The notes under the pieces are model-generated. The model searched no databases and was not told the DNA's origin. It was given only the letters and a program-made list of their open reading frames with translations. This document shows, piece after piece, positions 1 to 8,668 of a stretch of 62,857 nt of DNA; the first letter of the stretch is position 1, and the number at the start of each line of letters is the position of its first letter. Source of the stretch: Candidatus Omnitrophota bacterium. Lineage in GTDB: Bacteria > Omnitrophota > Omnitrophia > Omnitrophales > JACROU01. The position numbers and the translations under genes were made by a program. The stretch is taken from the NCBI GenBank assembly GCA_016214265.1, contig JACROU010000044.1:32462-95318 (forward strand), in the 5' to 3' direction.

Positions 1-639
1 TCCGTAACCTTTCCACTCCTTAAATAAATCAAGAAGACGGTTTCGATCTGCGACCCGCATCTGTTTCGGATGCGCCACAACAGCCAGCCCGCCCGCTTTG
101 GAGATCATGTCGATGCCCTCTTTGGGGCTGAGCCGGCGCTTGTCAACGTACGCCGAGGCGCCTTTTCCCAAATAAGTCCGAAAGGCATCCTCATTATTTT
201 TGGCGTATCCTTTTTTGATCAACACCTGCGCGAAATGGGGCCGGCCAATCTGATCACCCCCTGATTGTGCGACGACCTCTTCCATCGTGATTTTCACGCC
301 CAGCTTGTTGAGCCTTTGAATAATCATAGGATTTCTTTCGGCGCGTGCTTTTTGAATATCCTCCAGAGTTTTTACAAGTTCCGGGTCTTTTGGATTTAGA
401 AAGTATCCCAAAACATGAAGCGTCCCAGGCTCGAATTGACAGCTGATTTCAATGCCGGGGATGAGCTCGATGCCGTATTTGTCCGCGGCGGTTTTTGCGT
501 CGTCGTAACTGGTGATCGTGTCATGATCGGTCACCGAAACGGCACGAAGATTTTTTTCTTTGCAATACCGCAAAAGCTCTTCGGGGGTGTAAGACCCGTC
601 AGAAAATGTTGTGTGCGTGTGAAAGTCGACGCGGCCCAT
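1..639 (-). CDS. PHP-domain phosphoesterase, C-terminus off window
   Basis: The first 213 residues of a PHP-family metal-dependent phosphoesterase are visible; the 3' end lies beyond position 1. Metal-site motifs seen in order are HTHTTFSDGSYTPEEL at residues 7-22, VTDHD, GIEIS, LHVLGYF, RPHFAQVL and VAHPKQ. This pattern is that of the TrpH/YciV group, whose E. coli member (RNase AM, Rnm) is a 5'-3' exoribonuclease acting on short RNAs and rRNA 5' ends. The ATG at 639 begins MGRVDFHTH, the expected family N-terminus. It lies just downstream of cysC in the same direction, so it may be the last gene visible of that operon. The exact substrate cannot be read from the sequence. Confidence 0.85.
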   Translation of the reverse strand, partial: MGRVDFHTHTTFSDGSYTPEELLRYCKEKNLRAVSVTDHDTITSYDDAKTAADKYGIELIPGIEISCQFEPGTLHVLGYFLNPKDPELVKTLEDIQKARAERNPMIIQRLNKLGVKITMEEVVAQSGGDQIGRPHFAQVLIKKGYAKNNEDAFRTYLGKGASAYVDKRRLSPKEGIDMISKAGGLAVVAHPKQMRVADRNRLLDLFKEWKGYG

Positions 640-651
640 AAAACCTCTTCT

Positions 652-1203
652 TTAAACAGCGGCGGTTTTGTTCAAATGATCCAGATAACCGAGCTCTTCT
701 AATTTGTTAAACACTTTTTCGGCCGACTGTTCCGGGGTTTCTTTGTCGGTATCGACGACCACTTCGGGATTCAATGGTTCTTCGTATGGATCCGAAATGC
801 CCGTAAACTCTTTGATTTCTCCGGCGATGGCTTTTTTGTACAAGCCCTTCGTGTCCCGCTCAATGCATTTATCGAGCGAGCAGCGGGTATAAACTTCCAA
901 GAAATTTCCGATCAATTGACGATTATAATCACGCACTTCACGATACGGTGAAATTGCGGCAGAAATAGCGATGACATCATTGCGTGTGAGCAAATTGCAG
1001 ACGAACCCAATGCGCTTGATGTTGGTATCGCGATCTTCGCGAGAAAATCCGAGCCCTTTGGATAAATTAGTGCGAACAACGTCGCCGTCCAAAATTTCAA
1101 CTTTAGCCCCTAACTTGCGGAGACGCTTTTCCAGAATGAGAGCGATGGTAGATTTGCCCGCGCCTGAAAGTCCTGTAAACCAGATGGTAACCCCTTTTGA
1201 CAT
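652..1203 (-). CDS. cysC: Adenylylsulfate kinase (APS kinase)
   Basis: A 183-residue protein predicted to phosphorylate adenosine 5'-phosphosulfate with ATP to give PAPS in the cytoplasm. The Walker A motif GLSGAGKST is at residues 11-19, followed by the family blocks LDGDVVR, GFSREDR and AISPYREVR. Length equals a stand-alone CysC. The start is set at ATG 1203 (MSKGVTIW), which has an AGGAG ribosome site 7 nt upstream; a longer in-frame start at 1242 lacks support. No ATP sulfurylase or PAPS reductase is next to it, so the PAPS may feed sulfation or a pathway encoded elsewhere. Confidence 0.93.
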   Translation of the reverse strand: MSKGVTIWFTGLSGAGKSTIALILEKRLRKLGAKVEILDGDVVRTNLSKGLGFSREDRDTNIKRIGFVCNLLTRNDVIAISAAISPYREVRDYNRQLIGNFLEVYTRCSLDKCIERDTKGLYKKAIAGEIKEFTGISDPYEEPLNPEVVVDTDKETPEQSAEKVFNKLEELGYLDHLNKTAAV

Positions 1204-1303
1204 TGTATAACTCCTTCTCTTAGATTTTGTCGCTAACAGCACAAAAGAAACGAAGTATAACCTGCGCTATGGGGGGTGTCAAGGAAGGGGGTCTGAAAAT
1301 GGC

Positions 1304-2044
1304 CTAACTTGTTTCTGTGAAAAGTCTTAGGGTTTTTCGCTTTTCCATCCAAGCCGTGATTAAAATGGTGATTTCAAAAAGAACCAAAAGAGGCGTTGCC
1401 AGCATCAGCTGAGAAATTACATCCGGAGAAGGGGTTAAAATAGCGGCAATAATAAAAATACCGAGAATAACAATTTTGCGCTGATGCCTCAGCCAGGCCG
1501 CGGTTACGATGCCAACTTGGGCAAGGCCGATAACAAGCAGGGGAAGATTGAATGAAATGCCAAAAGCCAAAATCATGAAGCCGACAAAAGAAGAATATTT
1601 TCCGACGGACAAAAGAGGCTTGAATTCCGCGGCGGTAAAACTCAATAAAAACTTCAGCGCAGTTGGCAAAACCAAGAAATAACAGAACAAAGATCCGAAA
1701 AGGAAAAGTGCGGTTGCTGCGAGAAACACCACAAAAATTCCTACCCCCTCTTTTTCTTCCAGGCCCGGCCGTACAAAGGCCCAAAGTTGCCAGAGAATAA
1801 ACGGAAAGGTGGCGAAAAGGCCGAAAAAGAGAGCGACTTTCAGGGTCACCATGAAACCTTCTTCCGGTGAGGTGAAATAAAGCGAGGTCGAAAGTCCTTC
1901 AAGTGGCCAGGTTAACAGGTGAATAAGCGGACGATGAATGAAAAGACCAACCACGAAGAAAATCGCGAGAAAAATAACCACAAAAATTATTCTTCGACGC
2001 AGTTCTTCCAGATGTTCTGTCCAGTGAAGTTCTTTATTGGACAT
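1304..2044 (-). CDS. tatC: Sec-independent protein translocase TatC
   Basis: A 246-residue polytopic inner-membrane protein, the twin-arginine signal receptor of the Tat translocase. The N-terminal family motif HLEELRRR is at residues 11-18, and about six hydrophobic segments follow, ending in a short charged tail. Length is normal for TatC. It lies 36 bp downstream of tatA on the same strand, so the two form a minimal TatA-TatC system; no separate TatB is seen here. The spacer between them holds an imperfect palindrome of the GTAGACC word family. Confidence 0.96.
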   Translation of the reverse strand: MSNKELHWTEHLEELRRRIIFVVIFLAIFFVVGLFIHRPLIHLLTWPLEGLSTSLYFTSPEEGFMVTLKVALFFGLFATFPFILWQLWAFVRPGLEEKEGVGIFVVFLAATALFLFGSLFCYFLVLPTALKFLLSFTAAEFKPLLSVGKYSSFVGFMILAFGISFNLPLLVIGLAQVGIVTAAWLRHQRKIVILGIFIIAAILTPSPDVISQLMLATPLLVLFEITILITAWMEKRKTLRLFTETS

Positions 2045-2054
2045 GGTAATTGCT

Positions 2055-2080
2055 AGACCAAAGACCGCGGTCTATGGTCT
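2055..2080. repeat. Imperfect palindrome, GTAGACC word family
   Basis: A 26-nt near-palindrome between tatA and tatC, with an AGACC...GGTCT outer pair and a GACCGCGGTC centre; it matches its own reverse complement except for one mirrored position. The flanking GTCCTGAGTC continues the same words. Similar word strings occur at 8587-8652 and 57088-57131. It could act as an mRNA hairpin between the two tat genes. Confidence 0.6.
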
Positions 2081-2239
2081 TTAGTCCTGAGTCTTCTTTT
2101 CTTCGCCCTGAAGCGCTTTTTTGAATTCTTGAATGCTTTTTCCGACGGATCTGCCGATTTCGGGAAGTTTGTTGGCGCCAAAAAGTAGAAGCGCAACAAC
2201 CAATATGACAAGCATTTCGATGGGGCCAGGCATAGACAT
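2081..2239 (-). CDS. tatA: Twin-arginine translocase subunit TatA/E
   Basis: A 52-residue protein: a short periplasmic start (MSMPGPIEM), one transmembrane helix ([19 protein letters not shown]) with the conserved FG hinge, then an amphipathic helix and a charged tail ([13 protein letters not shown]). This is the pore-forming TatA type. A GGAGG ribosome site precedes ATG 2239; the second ATG two codons later is an alternative. It is followed by tatC. Both lie downstream of the helicase gene in the same orientation. Confidence 0.94.
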   Translation of the reverse strand: MSMPGPIEMLVILVVALLLFGANKLPEIGRSVGKSIQEFKKALQGEEKKTQD

Positions 2240-2286
2240 GTAAGTTTCCTCCTAAAAGAATTTTGCGGGATTATAACATAAAGGGG

Positions 2287-5208
2287 TCAGCGTTCCCATA
2301 CCGGACACAGGGGCTTGTATTCGCAGATTTTGCACTTCATAAACCGGTCATTTTCAGGGATGGGCGGGAAAACGCCGCCCCGGATCTTTTGGGCCGTATC
2401 GATAATTTTGTCACAGGCCTTTTTTATGCGCGCGCTGTCGACTTCCGTCGAGATCTGCTCACCCGCCTCCAGATAATAGAAGGAAAGCCGGCTCACTTTA
2501 CGTCCCGACATCTGTTCCAAGGCCATGGCGTAAATGGAAAGCTGAAGGCTGGAATCGGCATATTTCTGATCTTTGGCTTTCCCCGTTTTGTAATCGATGA
2601 CTTCGACTGTGCCGCCAGCCAGCTCTTGAACGCGATCGATTTTCCCGATGATTTCCAAATCGTCCTGAATTTTGACGAGGAACGGCTCTTCCAAAAAAAG
2701 CGGCGGATTTAGATCGTGTTGATTCGTCTCGAAATAATTTTTGAGCACCTCCGCGCCTTTTTTCTTATAGGTTTCTTCCTGTGCTTTCGATTTGAATCCG
2801 CGGCCCACCCAATATTTTTCATAAAGCGCAAGAAGGTTTTCGCAATGCGCCGATTTCCCTTCTTTGATCAACCGATAAAATTCTTCCAGCGTTTTGTGCA
2901 TGTTGATGCCGAACGCCAGATGCGGACTTCCGGGTTTGGGAACGCGATAGATGTAACTGAACTGATATTTCAGCGGGCACCATTCGTACGTTTCCATTTG
3001 TGTGTGGCTGAGCGTTAGTTTTCGCTGAGCCGGCTGAGCGGCCGCAGTTGGTGCTGGTGCGGGTTTCGCACGAATGAAATATTTTTTTACGAAAGCCAGA
3101 ATTTCCTCATCCGATCCGGCGGGAATTTCTTCTACGGGAAGCGCATGGCGCGTGCCCTGCGCGTCGTGTTTGATGGTGGTGACAATGCCTTTGGCATCAG
3201 AGGCTAGAATTTCACGGACAAACACGGAAGGCTTCACGCGCGGTTTTTCGACACAACAAAGATGCAATTCTTTTTCGGCACGCGTGAGCCCGACGTAAAA
3301 TAGCCGGCGCTCCTCTTCGATGTGGAAATCTCCTTGCGGCAGAGCCTCTTTCATCAAGGCGTCGGGAAACGGAATGAGCTCGGATTTTTCTCGTGACGGG
3401 AAACGGCCGTCGTTGACGGAAGCGATGAAGACCGTGGCAAATTCCAGTCCTTTCGCGGCGTGAATCGTCATGAGCCGGAGCGCGTTTGATGGCGGCAGCC
3501 CCGCCTCGATTTCCGGGTCCAAATCCAGATCCTGAGCCAGCGCGAGCGTTCGCATTAATTTATGAAGAGGGGATTTTTTCGTGTCGGAGGATTCAAAATC
3601 GTGGACCCACTGTGAAAAAAGACCCAAATGCTGCACAGCTTTCTCCGCCTCCAGAGTTCCTTTATGAAGATAGCCCGCGAGCATCTTGAATGTGACGAGA
3701 AGCTCCCAAAAAAGTTCGCTGATGGTGAGCCTGCGCACCGCAACTTTAAGTTTCGAGATTTTTTCGTTGAACGTTTTAAGCCGCGCGCGGGTTTCTTGGG
3801 CTAAAAACGGAACGGTTTCAGTTTGGTCCAGCACTAGGGGAAGCGGTGCATCCTTTTCTTTTTTTGCCCACTCGGCGATTAGCCGGTATTCAGCTGGTGT
3901 CAGGCCAACATAGTGCGATAACAAAATCCGCGCGAGCGAAATATCCTCCTCGGTTTCTCCGATCAGGTTTAGAAGCGCGAGGGCGTCGCGGATTTCTTGT
4001 TCATCCAACAGTTTAGCTCCACTCGCTTCGACGAAAGGAATTTGTTCACGCTTGAGCGCTTCTTTGATTTTCTCGCCATGAGAATGGGCGCGGATTAAAA
4101 CAGCAATTTGCGACAAATCCTCACCGGCATCCAGGCGCCGGCGAATTTCGCCCGCAATCCAGGCGGCTTCGTCTTCGTAGCTTGGAAAAACATGAAAGCC
4201 GAGAGGCTCTCCGGCCGGATTTTGAGTCCAAAGCTCTTTGGTTTCGTCGTAACGGTCTTTGCCATTTACAGCAATTACAGCGCCGGCAACTTGAAGAATA
4301 TTTTGTGTAGACCGGTAATTTTGCGTGAGTTTCAGAATTTTCACTTCGGGGAAAATCTCGCGGAATTTTTTGAAGCTGGCGTATGACGCTCCGCGAAACC
4401 GATAAATAGCCTGATCATCGTCCCCCACCGCGCAGATGTTTTTGTGTTTCCAGGTAAGCAAACGCAGGAATTCGATTTGCGCGATATTGGTGTCCTGAAA
4501 TTCATCGACGAGAATATAGCGGAACTGTTCCGAAAGCTGTTGAGCGATCTGGGGTTTCGTTTTCAGAAGTTCGATTGCAAGCTCAAGCAAGCCGCCGAAA
4601 TCAAGCGCATCACGTTTCCGGAGCGCCTCTTCGTAAAGCGCGTAAATTTCGGCAAGCTCTTTTTCTTCCGCCGAAGACGCGAACGCGCGGTATTCCCCGG
4701 GTGTTACCAGTTCATCTTTCGCGCGGTCGATAAAACGCAAGATAGGAATGGCCAGACTGGATCGGTTGGCGACTTTCGAAAAAGATTCGAGCGGCAGATT
4801 CCAAAGAATCGGCTCCAGGAGCGTAGCGCGCTCGAGTGTCTGCGACAACAGCTTCGTCTGTGGAGAAAGGCCGAGCGCGAGGGCGTGTTCCTGAATCAGC
4901 TCAAGGGCAAACGAGTGAAACGTCATCACTTTGGGAATGCCGGTCATTTGGGGCAGAAGCTCTTCAATCCGGACAGCCATTTCCTCAGCGGCTTTTCGCG
5001 TGTAGGTCAGCGCCAGAATGTTTTCGGTATGAAGATCCGTGCGTGAAGCGAGAAGATAAGCCAAGCGATGCGTGATGACATTGGTTTTCCCGGTTCCAGC
5101 GCCGGCAAGAATGAGCGTGGGGCCGTCGGTGGAAGTCACAGCCAGGCGCTGGGCGGCGTTGAGATTCGCTAAAAGAGGCTCGTGTGTTGAGCAGGTTTTG
5201 GGGTTCAT
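2287..5208 (-). CDS. UvrD/PcrA-type helicase fused to Fe-S RecB-like nuclease
   Basis: A 973-residue single-chain DNA helicase-nuclease. The N-terminal superfamily 1A motor carries AGAGTGKT (residues 35-42), the Walker B block VDEFQDTN, VGDDDQAIYRFRG and later LMTIHAAKGLEF. The last ~240 residues form a PD-(D/E)XK nuclease domain with the active-site string VEVIDYKTGK. This domain has AddB/Cas4-like cysteines: one in YEWCPLKYQ and three in CKICEYKPLCP, a pattern that usually binds a 4Fe-4S cluster. It likely works in double-strand break repair in place of RecBCD/AddAB. The start is set at ATG 5208 (MNPKTC); the 14 codons upstream come from a repeat element. Confidence 0.92.
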   Translation of the reverse strand: MNPKTCSTHEPLLANLNAAQRLAVTSTDGPTLILAGAGTGKTNVITHRLAYLLASRTDLHTENILALTYTRKAAEEMAVRIEELLPQMTGIPKVMTFHSFALELIQEHALALGLSPQTKLLSQTLERATLLEPILWNLPLESFSKVANRSSLAIPILRFIDRAKDELVTPGEYRAFASSAEEKELAEIYALYEEALRKRDALDFGGLLELAIELLKTKPQIAQQLSEQFRYILVDEFQDTNIAQIEFLRLLTWKHKNICAVGDDDQAIYRFRGASYASFKKFREIFPEVKILKLTQNYRSTQNILQVAGAVIAVNGKDRYDETKELWTQNPAGEPLGFHVFPSYEDEAAWIAGEIRRRLDAGEDLSQIAVLIRAHSHGEKIKEALKREQIPFVEASGAKLLDEQEIRDALALLNLIGETEEDISLARILLSHYVGLTPAEYRLIAEWAKKEKDAPLPLVLDQTETVPFLAQETRARLKTFNEKISKLKVAVRRLTISELFWELLVTFKMLAGYLHKGTLEAEKAVQHLGLFSQWVHDFESSDTKKSPLHKLMRTLALAQDLDLDPEIEAGLPPSNALRLMTIHAAKGLEFATVFIASVNDGRFPSREKSELIPFPDALMKEALPQGDFHIEEERRLFYVGLTRAEKELHLCCVEKPRVKPSVFVREILASDAKGIVTTIKHDAQGTRHALPVEEIPAGSDEEILAFVKKYFIRAKPAPAPTAAAQPAQRKLTLSHTQMETYEWCPLKYQFSYIYRVPKPGSPHLAFGINMHKTLEEFYRLIKEGKSAHCENLLALYEKYWVGRGFKSKAQEETYKKKGAEVLKNYFETNQHDLNPPLFLEEPFLVKIQDDLEIIGKIDRVQELAGGTVEVIDYKTGKAKDQKYADSSLQLSIYAMALEQMSGRKVSRLSFYYLEAGEQISTEVDSARIKKACDKIIDTAQKIRGGVFPPIPENDRFMKCKICEYKPLCPVWER

Positions 5209-5210
5209 AA

Positions 5211-5289
5211 AGTACTTCGTATATCGTACTTCGTACTTCGAAAAAACCAAAGGAAATTACGAAGTACGAGGCACGAAGTACGAGGTACT
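5211..5289. repeat. Imperfect inverted repeat of TACGAAGTACGAGG words
   Basis: The spacer between the helicase and ROK genes is built from permuted TACTTCG/CGAAGTA words. The left arm 5211-5240 (three GTACTTCG-like words) faces the right arm 5258-5289 (CGAAGTACGAGG repeated) around a 17-nt A-rich loop. Transcribed RNA would form a long imperfect hairpin. No coding potential is seen. Confidence 0.75.
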
Positions 5290-5293
5290 GCTT

Positions 5294-6517
5294 TTACGCT
5301 TGCGCGAAAACTTCGCGGGCAACGATGCCGACGACTCCGAGCGCGACGGCGTTTTCACCGAAGGCGGAGGGAATAATTTTCACGTAATTCGCGGCTTCTT
5401 CGACGGCCCATTCTTTGACTTCCTGTTTCACCGCATCGAGCAGAATGGCTCCGCAGTCTTCGATGCCGCCGCCGATGACGACGATTTCGGGATTCAGAAA
5501 GTTAACCAAAAAGGCAATTTTGCGGCCCAAATTGCGCCCACCTTCCTCGATAATTTCGATGGCCAGTGGATCGCGTTCTTTTGCCGCCAGAATCACTTCT
5601 TTAATAGAAACCTCATCAATTTTGCCTTTGGCCAGTTCCTTGATGAGCGAATTTTTTCCGGCTTTCAACGCGGTGCGCGTTGCGGTGCCGATGCCAAGGT
5701 CCATTTCCCAACGGCCAAGCTGAGTCGAACTTTGTTTTACCAACTCCGCGTATTTCGGATTATTGGAAATAATACCAAGTTCTCCCGCTGCTCCGGTGGC
5801 GCCGCGATAAATTTCTCCGTTAATCATGACCCCGCATCCGACGCCGGAAAACATGTAGATCATGTGGCGTACGTCGCGATCAAGGCCCAGCCATTTTTCG
5901 CCTAGCACAGCCGCGTTGGCATCATTTTCGACGAAGGTAGGAATGTTAAGGCGTTTTTCGAAAAGGTCTTTGATCGAAACACAAATTGAAATATCTTTTG
6001 TGCCAAGAGATCCGGGCCAGCGAATGGTGCGGCCTTTTTCGTCGATAATCCCCGGAATAGCAACCCCGAGCCCGGCGATTTTTTGCTTCTCGATGCCGGA
6101 CTTGTCGATAATTTCTTCGGCCAGCTGAATCATTTTTTCGATCATCGATTCTGAATTTTCGGGTTTGCGTTCGCGTTTTACTTCATAAAGCACGTTGGTT
6201 TCCAGATCCACCAACACGCCCACCATAGACAACATGTTCAAACCTACGCCGACGATGTACGCGGCTTTGGGATTGAGTTCGACAAGAATCGGTTTGCGGC
6301 CGCCAGTGGATTCGTCCAGCTCGCCTTCCACGACTAGCCCTTTTTTGATGTAGTGATTGACGTAATTGGAAACGGTGACAATGTTGAATTCTGTGATTTT
6401 TGAGATGTCCGTTCTGGAAATGGGGCCGTTCTTTCGAATAACCTCAAGAATGGCGAGATTCTTTCGTTCTTTATCAGTTAGAACACGATCTTTTAACAAG
6501 GTTTGTTTGATTAACAT
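5294..6517 (-). CDS. ROK-family transcriptional regulator
   Basis: A 407-residue NagC/XylR-type protein: a winged-helix DNA-binding domain (about residues 10-75, with GPISRTDISKIT and TVSNYVNHYIKKGLV), then a sugar-kinase-like ROK domain (AGLGVAIPGIID, VENDANAAVLGE, FSGVGCGVMING). The CxCGxxGCxE zinc motif that most ROK proteins carry after the GxAGELG block is absent. It is probably a sugar-responsive repressor. ATG 6517 has an AGGAGGT ribosome site; the longer frame to 6586 runs into the promoter. It lies downstream of the glycoamylase-like/GH94/solute-binding operon in the same direction, with its own promoter and operator-like site, so it may regulate that operon. Confidence 0.88.
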   Translation of the reverse strand: MLIKQTLLKDRVLTDKERKNLAILEVIRKNGPISRTDISKITEFNIVTVSNYVNHYIKKGLVVEGELDESTGGRKPILVELNPKAAYIVGVGLNMLSMVGVLVDLETNVLYEVKRERKPENSESMIEKMIQLAEEIIDKSGIEKQKIAGLGVAIPGIIDEKGRTIRWPGSLGTKDISICVSIKDLFEKRLNIPTFVENDANAAVLGEKWLGLDRDVRHMIYMFSGVGCGVMINGEIYRGATGAAGELGIISNNPKYAELVKQSSTQLGRWEMDLGIGTATRTALKAGKNSLIKELAKGKIDEVSIKEVILAAKERDPLAIEIIEEGGRNLGRKIAFLVNFLNPEIVVIGGGIEDCGAILLDAVKQEVKEWAVEEAANYVKIIPSAFGENAVALGVVGIVAREVFAQA

Positions 6518-6542
6518 GGGCGCTACCTCCTGGGCTTTAATT

Positions 6543-6561
6543 GAGCGAAATATTGTCGCTC
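6543..6561. promoter_or_regulatory. Operator-like inverted repeat before the ROK gene
   Basis: A perfect 6-bp inverted repeat (GAGCGA / TCGCTC) separated by the AT-rich centre AATATTG lies 25 nt upstream of the ROK start and downstream of its predicted -10. Size and symmetry fit a winged-helix dimer site, suggesting autoregulation. Inference from sequence symmetry only. Confidence 0.5.
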
Positions 6562-6586
6562 TAAAATGGGTCAAAATGTAGAGCAA

Positions 6587-6615
6587 AATGTAGCAGATTT
6601 ATTATTTGTTTGCAA
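6587..6615 (-). promoter_or_regulatory. Predicted sigma-70 promoter of the ROK gene
   Basis: On the minus strand, TTGCAA (6615-6610) and TACATT (6592-6587) are spaced by 17 nt in an AT-rich spacer, upstream of the ROK ribosome site. Two AAAATGTAG words (6573-6593) overlap the -10 region. Confidence 0.45.
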
Positions 6616-6681
6616 GGGGTTATGAAAAATTGGGAAATAGCTTTTACCTGTTAGCTTTTGGCCAATCGCTAACGGCTGTCT

Positions 6682-8661
6682 TTAAAAGAAGTCTTCCTCC
6701 CTGAGGAGGTCTTTGACCTCTTTGCCTATTTCATCATTGGCAAAAAGCTGTTGGATGGAACCGTTGTTGAGGTAATTAGCCAGGGCGATGAAGGTCATGC
6801 CCTGGTCCAGGGCAAGGTATTGACGCGTGACAACACCGCCCCGGGTTTGAACGGAGTCATAAAGACCGTATTCTCCATAAATATCGTAACGGCGCAAAAA
6901 TTCGCGGATGTTTTTCACAGCATCGGCGGGTGTGCTGTCCAAAGCCAAAAATCCAACATGAGGGGTAACAACTCCGGCGTCGTTATACCCTTTCACCCCG
7001 AGCGCTTTAATTCCGAATTCTCCATAAATGGCTGACTTCCCCCGCGAAACCGAACAGGGAGAAATTCCCCATACCGGATATTTTCTTTCTTTGAGGGCGT
7101 AATCGCGGTGAATTTCGGAAACAATTTTGTCGTTGAGGCACAGGGCTTCGGGCGACCATCTTTTTTCGGGTACGACAAGAGTCGGCATTAAAAATTCAAA
7201 AAGCGATCCTCCCCAACTCGGAACAAAACGTCTTTTTTTGTAAGTATAAAAACCTGTGCGAACTTCAAAGCTAGTGAGTTTGCGATCCTTTTCTTTTGGC
7301 GACTGTGTCTGCCATTTCCATTGGGCGGGGGGCGTGCGGTAAAGCTGAAACCAGTGTTCGCGCGGCACGTCGTGTTTTCCAATGGCGATCAAACTGATGA
7401 TGCGCGCTTCCGTGGCGAGCATGCTGTAATGAAAATTAAGAAGTTCTTTTTTTGCCGTGTCATAACCCAGCGACATCTGCCCCACTCCTGGGTCGTAAAA
7501 AAAATCAAAATCCATCCGGTTAAGGAGCGAGGAAGTTTTTTTGGATAATTCTTTGCTGAAGGCCGAACGCACAATCACCAAAGAAGCCGCAAGCCAGGCA
7601 TTATCCACGGAAGAAATAAACGTGGAAGTGGGCTCCAAATAAGTGGTGTTGTAATAATTGAAGAAAAAGTTGCGGTATTGCTTGAGTCGCCCCAGCGTAT
7701 CGAGTGTTTTGTCGATTCGCGCCACTACTTTTTCCCGTGAGATCAAATTTAAATGATACGCGCCCACGCACGCAATGAGGTAAAGCCCGATATTGGTGGG
7801 CGATGTGTAATCTCCCAGGAAGCGCTTATCGTCCAATTTGACGTGATCAATGGGAAGCCCGGACCGCTGATCGACCAGATTGTCAAAATATTTCCAGGTG
7901 TCCTTGGCGATTTCGCGGAGCATGGCCTGATCATTCAATTTTAAAATAGCGTTTTTGCGCTCAGGCGCGCTTACTGTTTTTGGGAACCCGTAAAGATTTT
8001 CTTTCAGCGATTCAAACAAAAGATCTTTTGGGCCGGCGAAAGAAACGTCGTCCAAAAACACTTGGCCGCCGAGTCCAAGAAATCCGGACCGGATGGAAAT
8101 TTTAAGACTTTTCAATTCCCGGAAATTCACATCACCAAAAGCTGTTCGAGGAATTGAAACAAGCCGGAAACCATTTTTTTCAGGGAGGGCATTTCCAAGA
8201 TAAGCACGAATCGGGATGTCCTTGGCCTGTCCTTTTCTATCGGAAAGCTGCACCCAAACACCGGAATCGGTAAGCGGTGTTCCCTTAAACCAAAACATCA
8301 GACATTCCGCTTTCCCCAAATTTAAAGGATCAAGCCCGCTTTCCCAGGAAATCTCGTTGTTCCCAAACAGCCAAAACATAATTTCTAGACTGCGGCCGCC
8401 CTGATTGATTGTTTCGCGGGTATTCAGGCTGACACGGACATTGGCATTTGGGGGAACAATAACTTTTGAACTATGCCCCAGTGTGTTGATGCCTTCTTTG
8501 GAGAAAGTATCGATGTTATAAGTTTGATCGGTGTCGAAGACGGGTGTGGCGGCGAAAACGGAAGAAAAAAAGAAGACCACAGACAACAGACTGTAGACCG
8601 TAGACTTAAAAAACAAAAATCTTTTTGCTTTTAGTCTCTGGTCTACAGTCTGCGGTCTCAA
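6682..8661 (-). CDS. Exported glycoamylase-like glycoside hydrolase
   Basis: A 659-residue exported protein. The N-terminus has a signal peptide (FLFFKSTVYSLLSVVFFFSS then VFA/AT). Residues ~35-215 look like a beta-sandwich carbohydrate-binding region. Residues ~240-650 resemble the glycoamylase-like (alpha/alpha)6 domain found in GH144-type beta-1,2-glucanases and in cyclic glucan synthases (TWKYFDNLVD, TSPTNIGLYL, GGSLFEFLMPTLV, YGEFGIKALG, QYLALDQGMTFIALANYL). It starts at TTG 8661, 7 nt after the GH94 stop, implying translational coupling. Oddly, the signal-peptide codons are formed by an inverted repeat (8587-8652). It likely cleaves a glucan in the periplasm to feed the GH94 enzyme; the linkage is not certain. 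Confidence 0.8.
   Translation of the reverse strand: MRPQTVDQRLKAKRFLFFKSTVYSLLSVVFFFSSVFAATPVFDTDQTYNIDTFSKEGINTLGHSSKVIVPPNANVRVSLNTRETINQGGRSLEIMFWLFGNNEISWESGLDPLNLGKAECLMFWFKGTPLTDSGVWVQLSDRKGQAKDIPIRAYLGNALPEKNGFRLVSIPRTAFGDVNFRELKSLKISIRSGFLGLGGQVFLDDVSFAGPKDLLFESLKENLYGFPKTVSAPERKNAILKLNDQAMLREIAKDTWKYFDNLVDQRSGLPIDHVKLDDKRFLGDYTSPTNIGLYLIACVGAYHLNLISREKVVARIDKTLDTLGRLKQYRNFFFNYYNTTYLEPTSTFISSVDNAWLAASLVIVRSAFSKELSKKTSSLLNRMDFDFFYDPGVGQMSLGYDTAKKELLNFHYSMLATEARIISLIAIGKHDVPREHWFQLYRTPPAQWKWQTQSPKEKDRKLTSFEVRTGFYTYKKRRFVPSWGGSLFEFLMPTLVVPEKRWSPEALCLNDKIVSEIHRDYALKERKYPVWGISPCSVSRGKSAIYGEFGIKALGVKGYNDAGVVTPHVGFLALDSTPADAVKNIREFLRRYDIYGEYGLYDSVQTRGGVVTRQYLALDQGMTFIALANYLNNGSIQQLFANDEIGKEVKDLLREEDFF
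8587..8652. repeat. Inverted repeat of GTAGACC words inside the signal-peptide codons
   Basis: Arms of 20 nt, CAGACTGTAGACCGTAGACT (8587-8606) and AGTCTCTGGTCTACAGTCTG (8633-8652), are reverse complements apart from two positions, with a 26-nt loop. The flank 8653-8664 continues the pattern (GCGGTCTCAAGT). The whole element lies inside the first 25 codons of the glycoamylase-like gene. Confidence 0.8.
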
Positions 8662-8668
8662 GTCTGGC

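Noticed and set aside
5211-5289. Repeated CGAAGTACGAGG words as a CRISPR array
   Set aside because: Words are 8-12 nt, imperfect, inverted and without unique spacers; no cas genes are present.
6682-8661. Exported enzyme as a GH15 glucoamylase
   Set aside because: It lacks GH15 hallmark motifs; the repeats and end motif fit the glycoamylase-like domain of GH144-type enzymes better.
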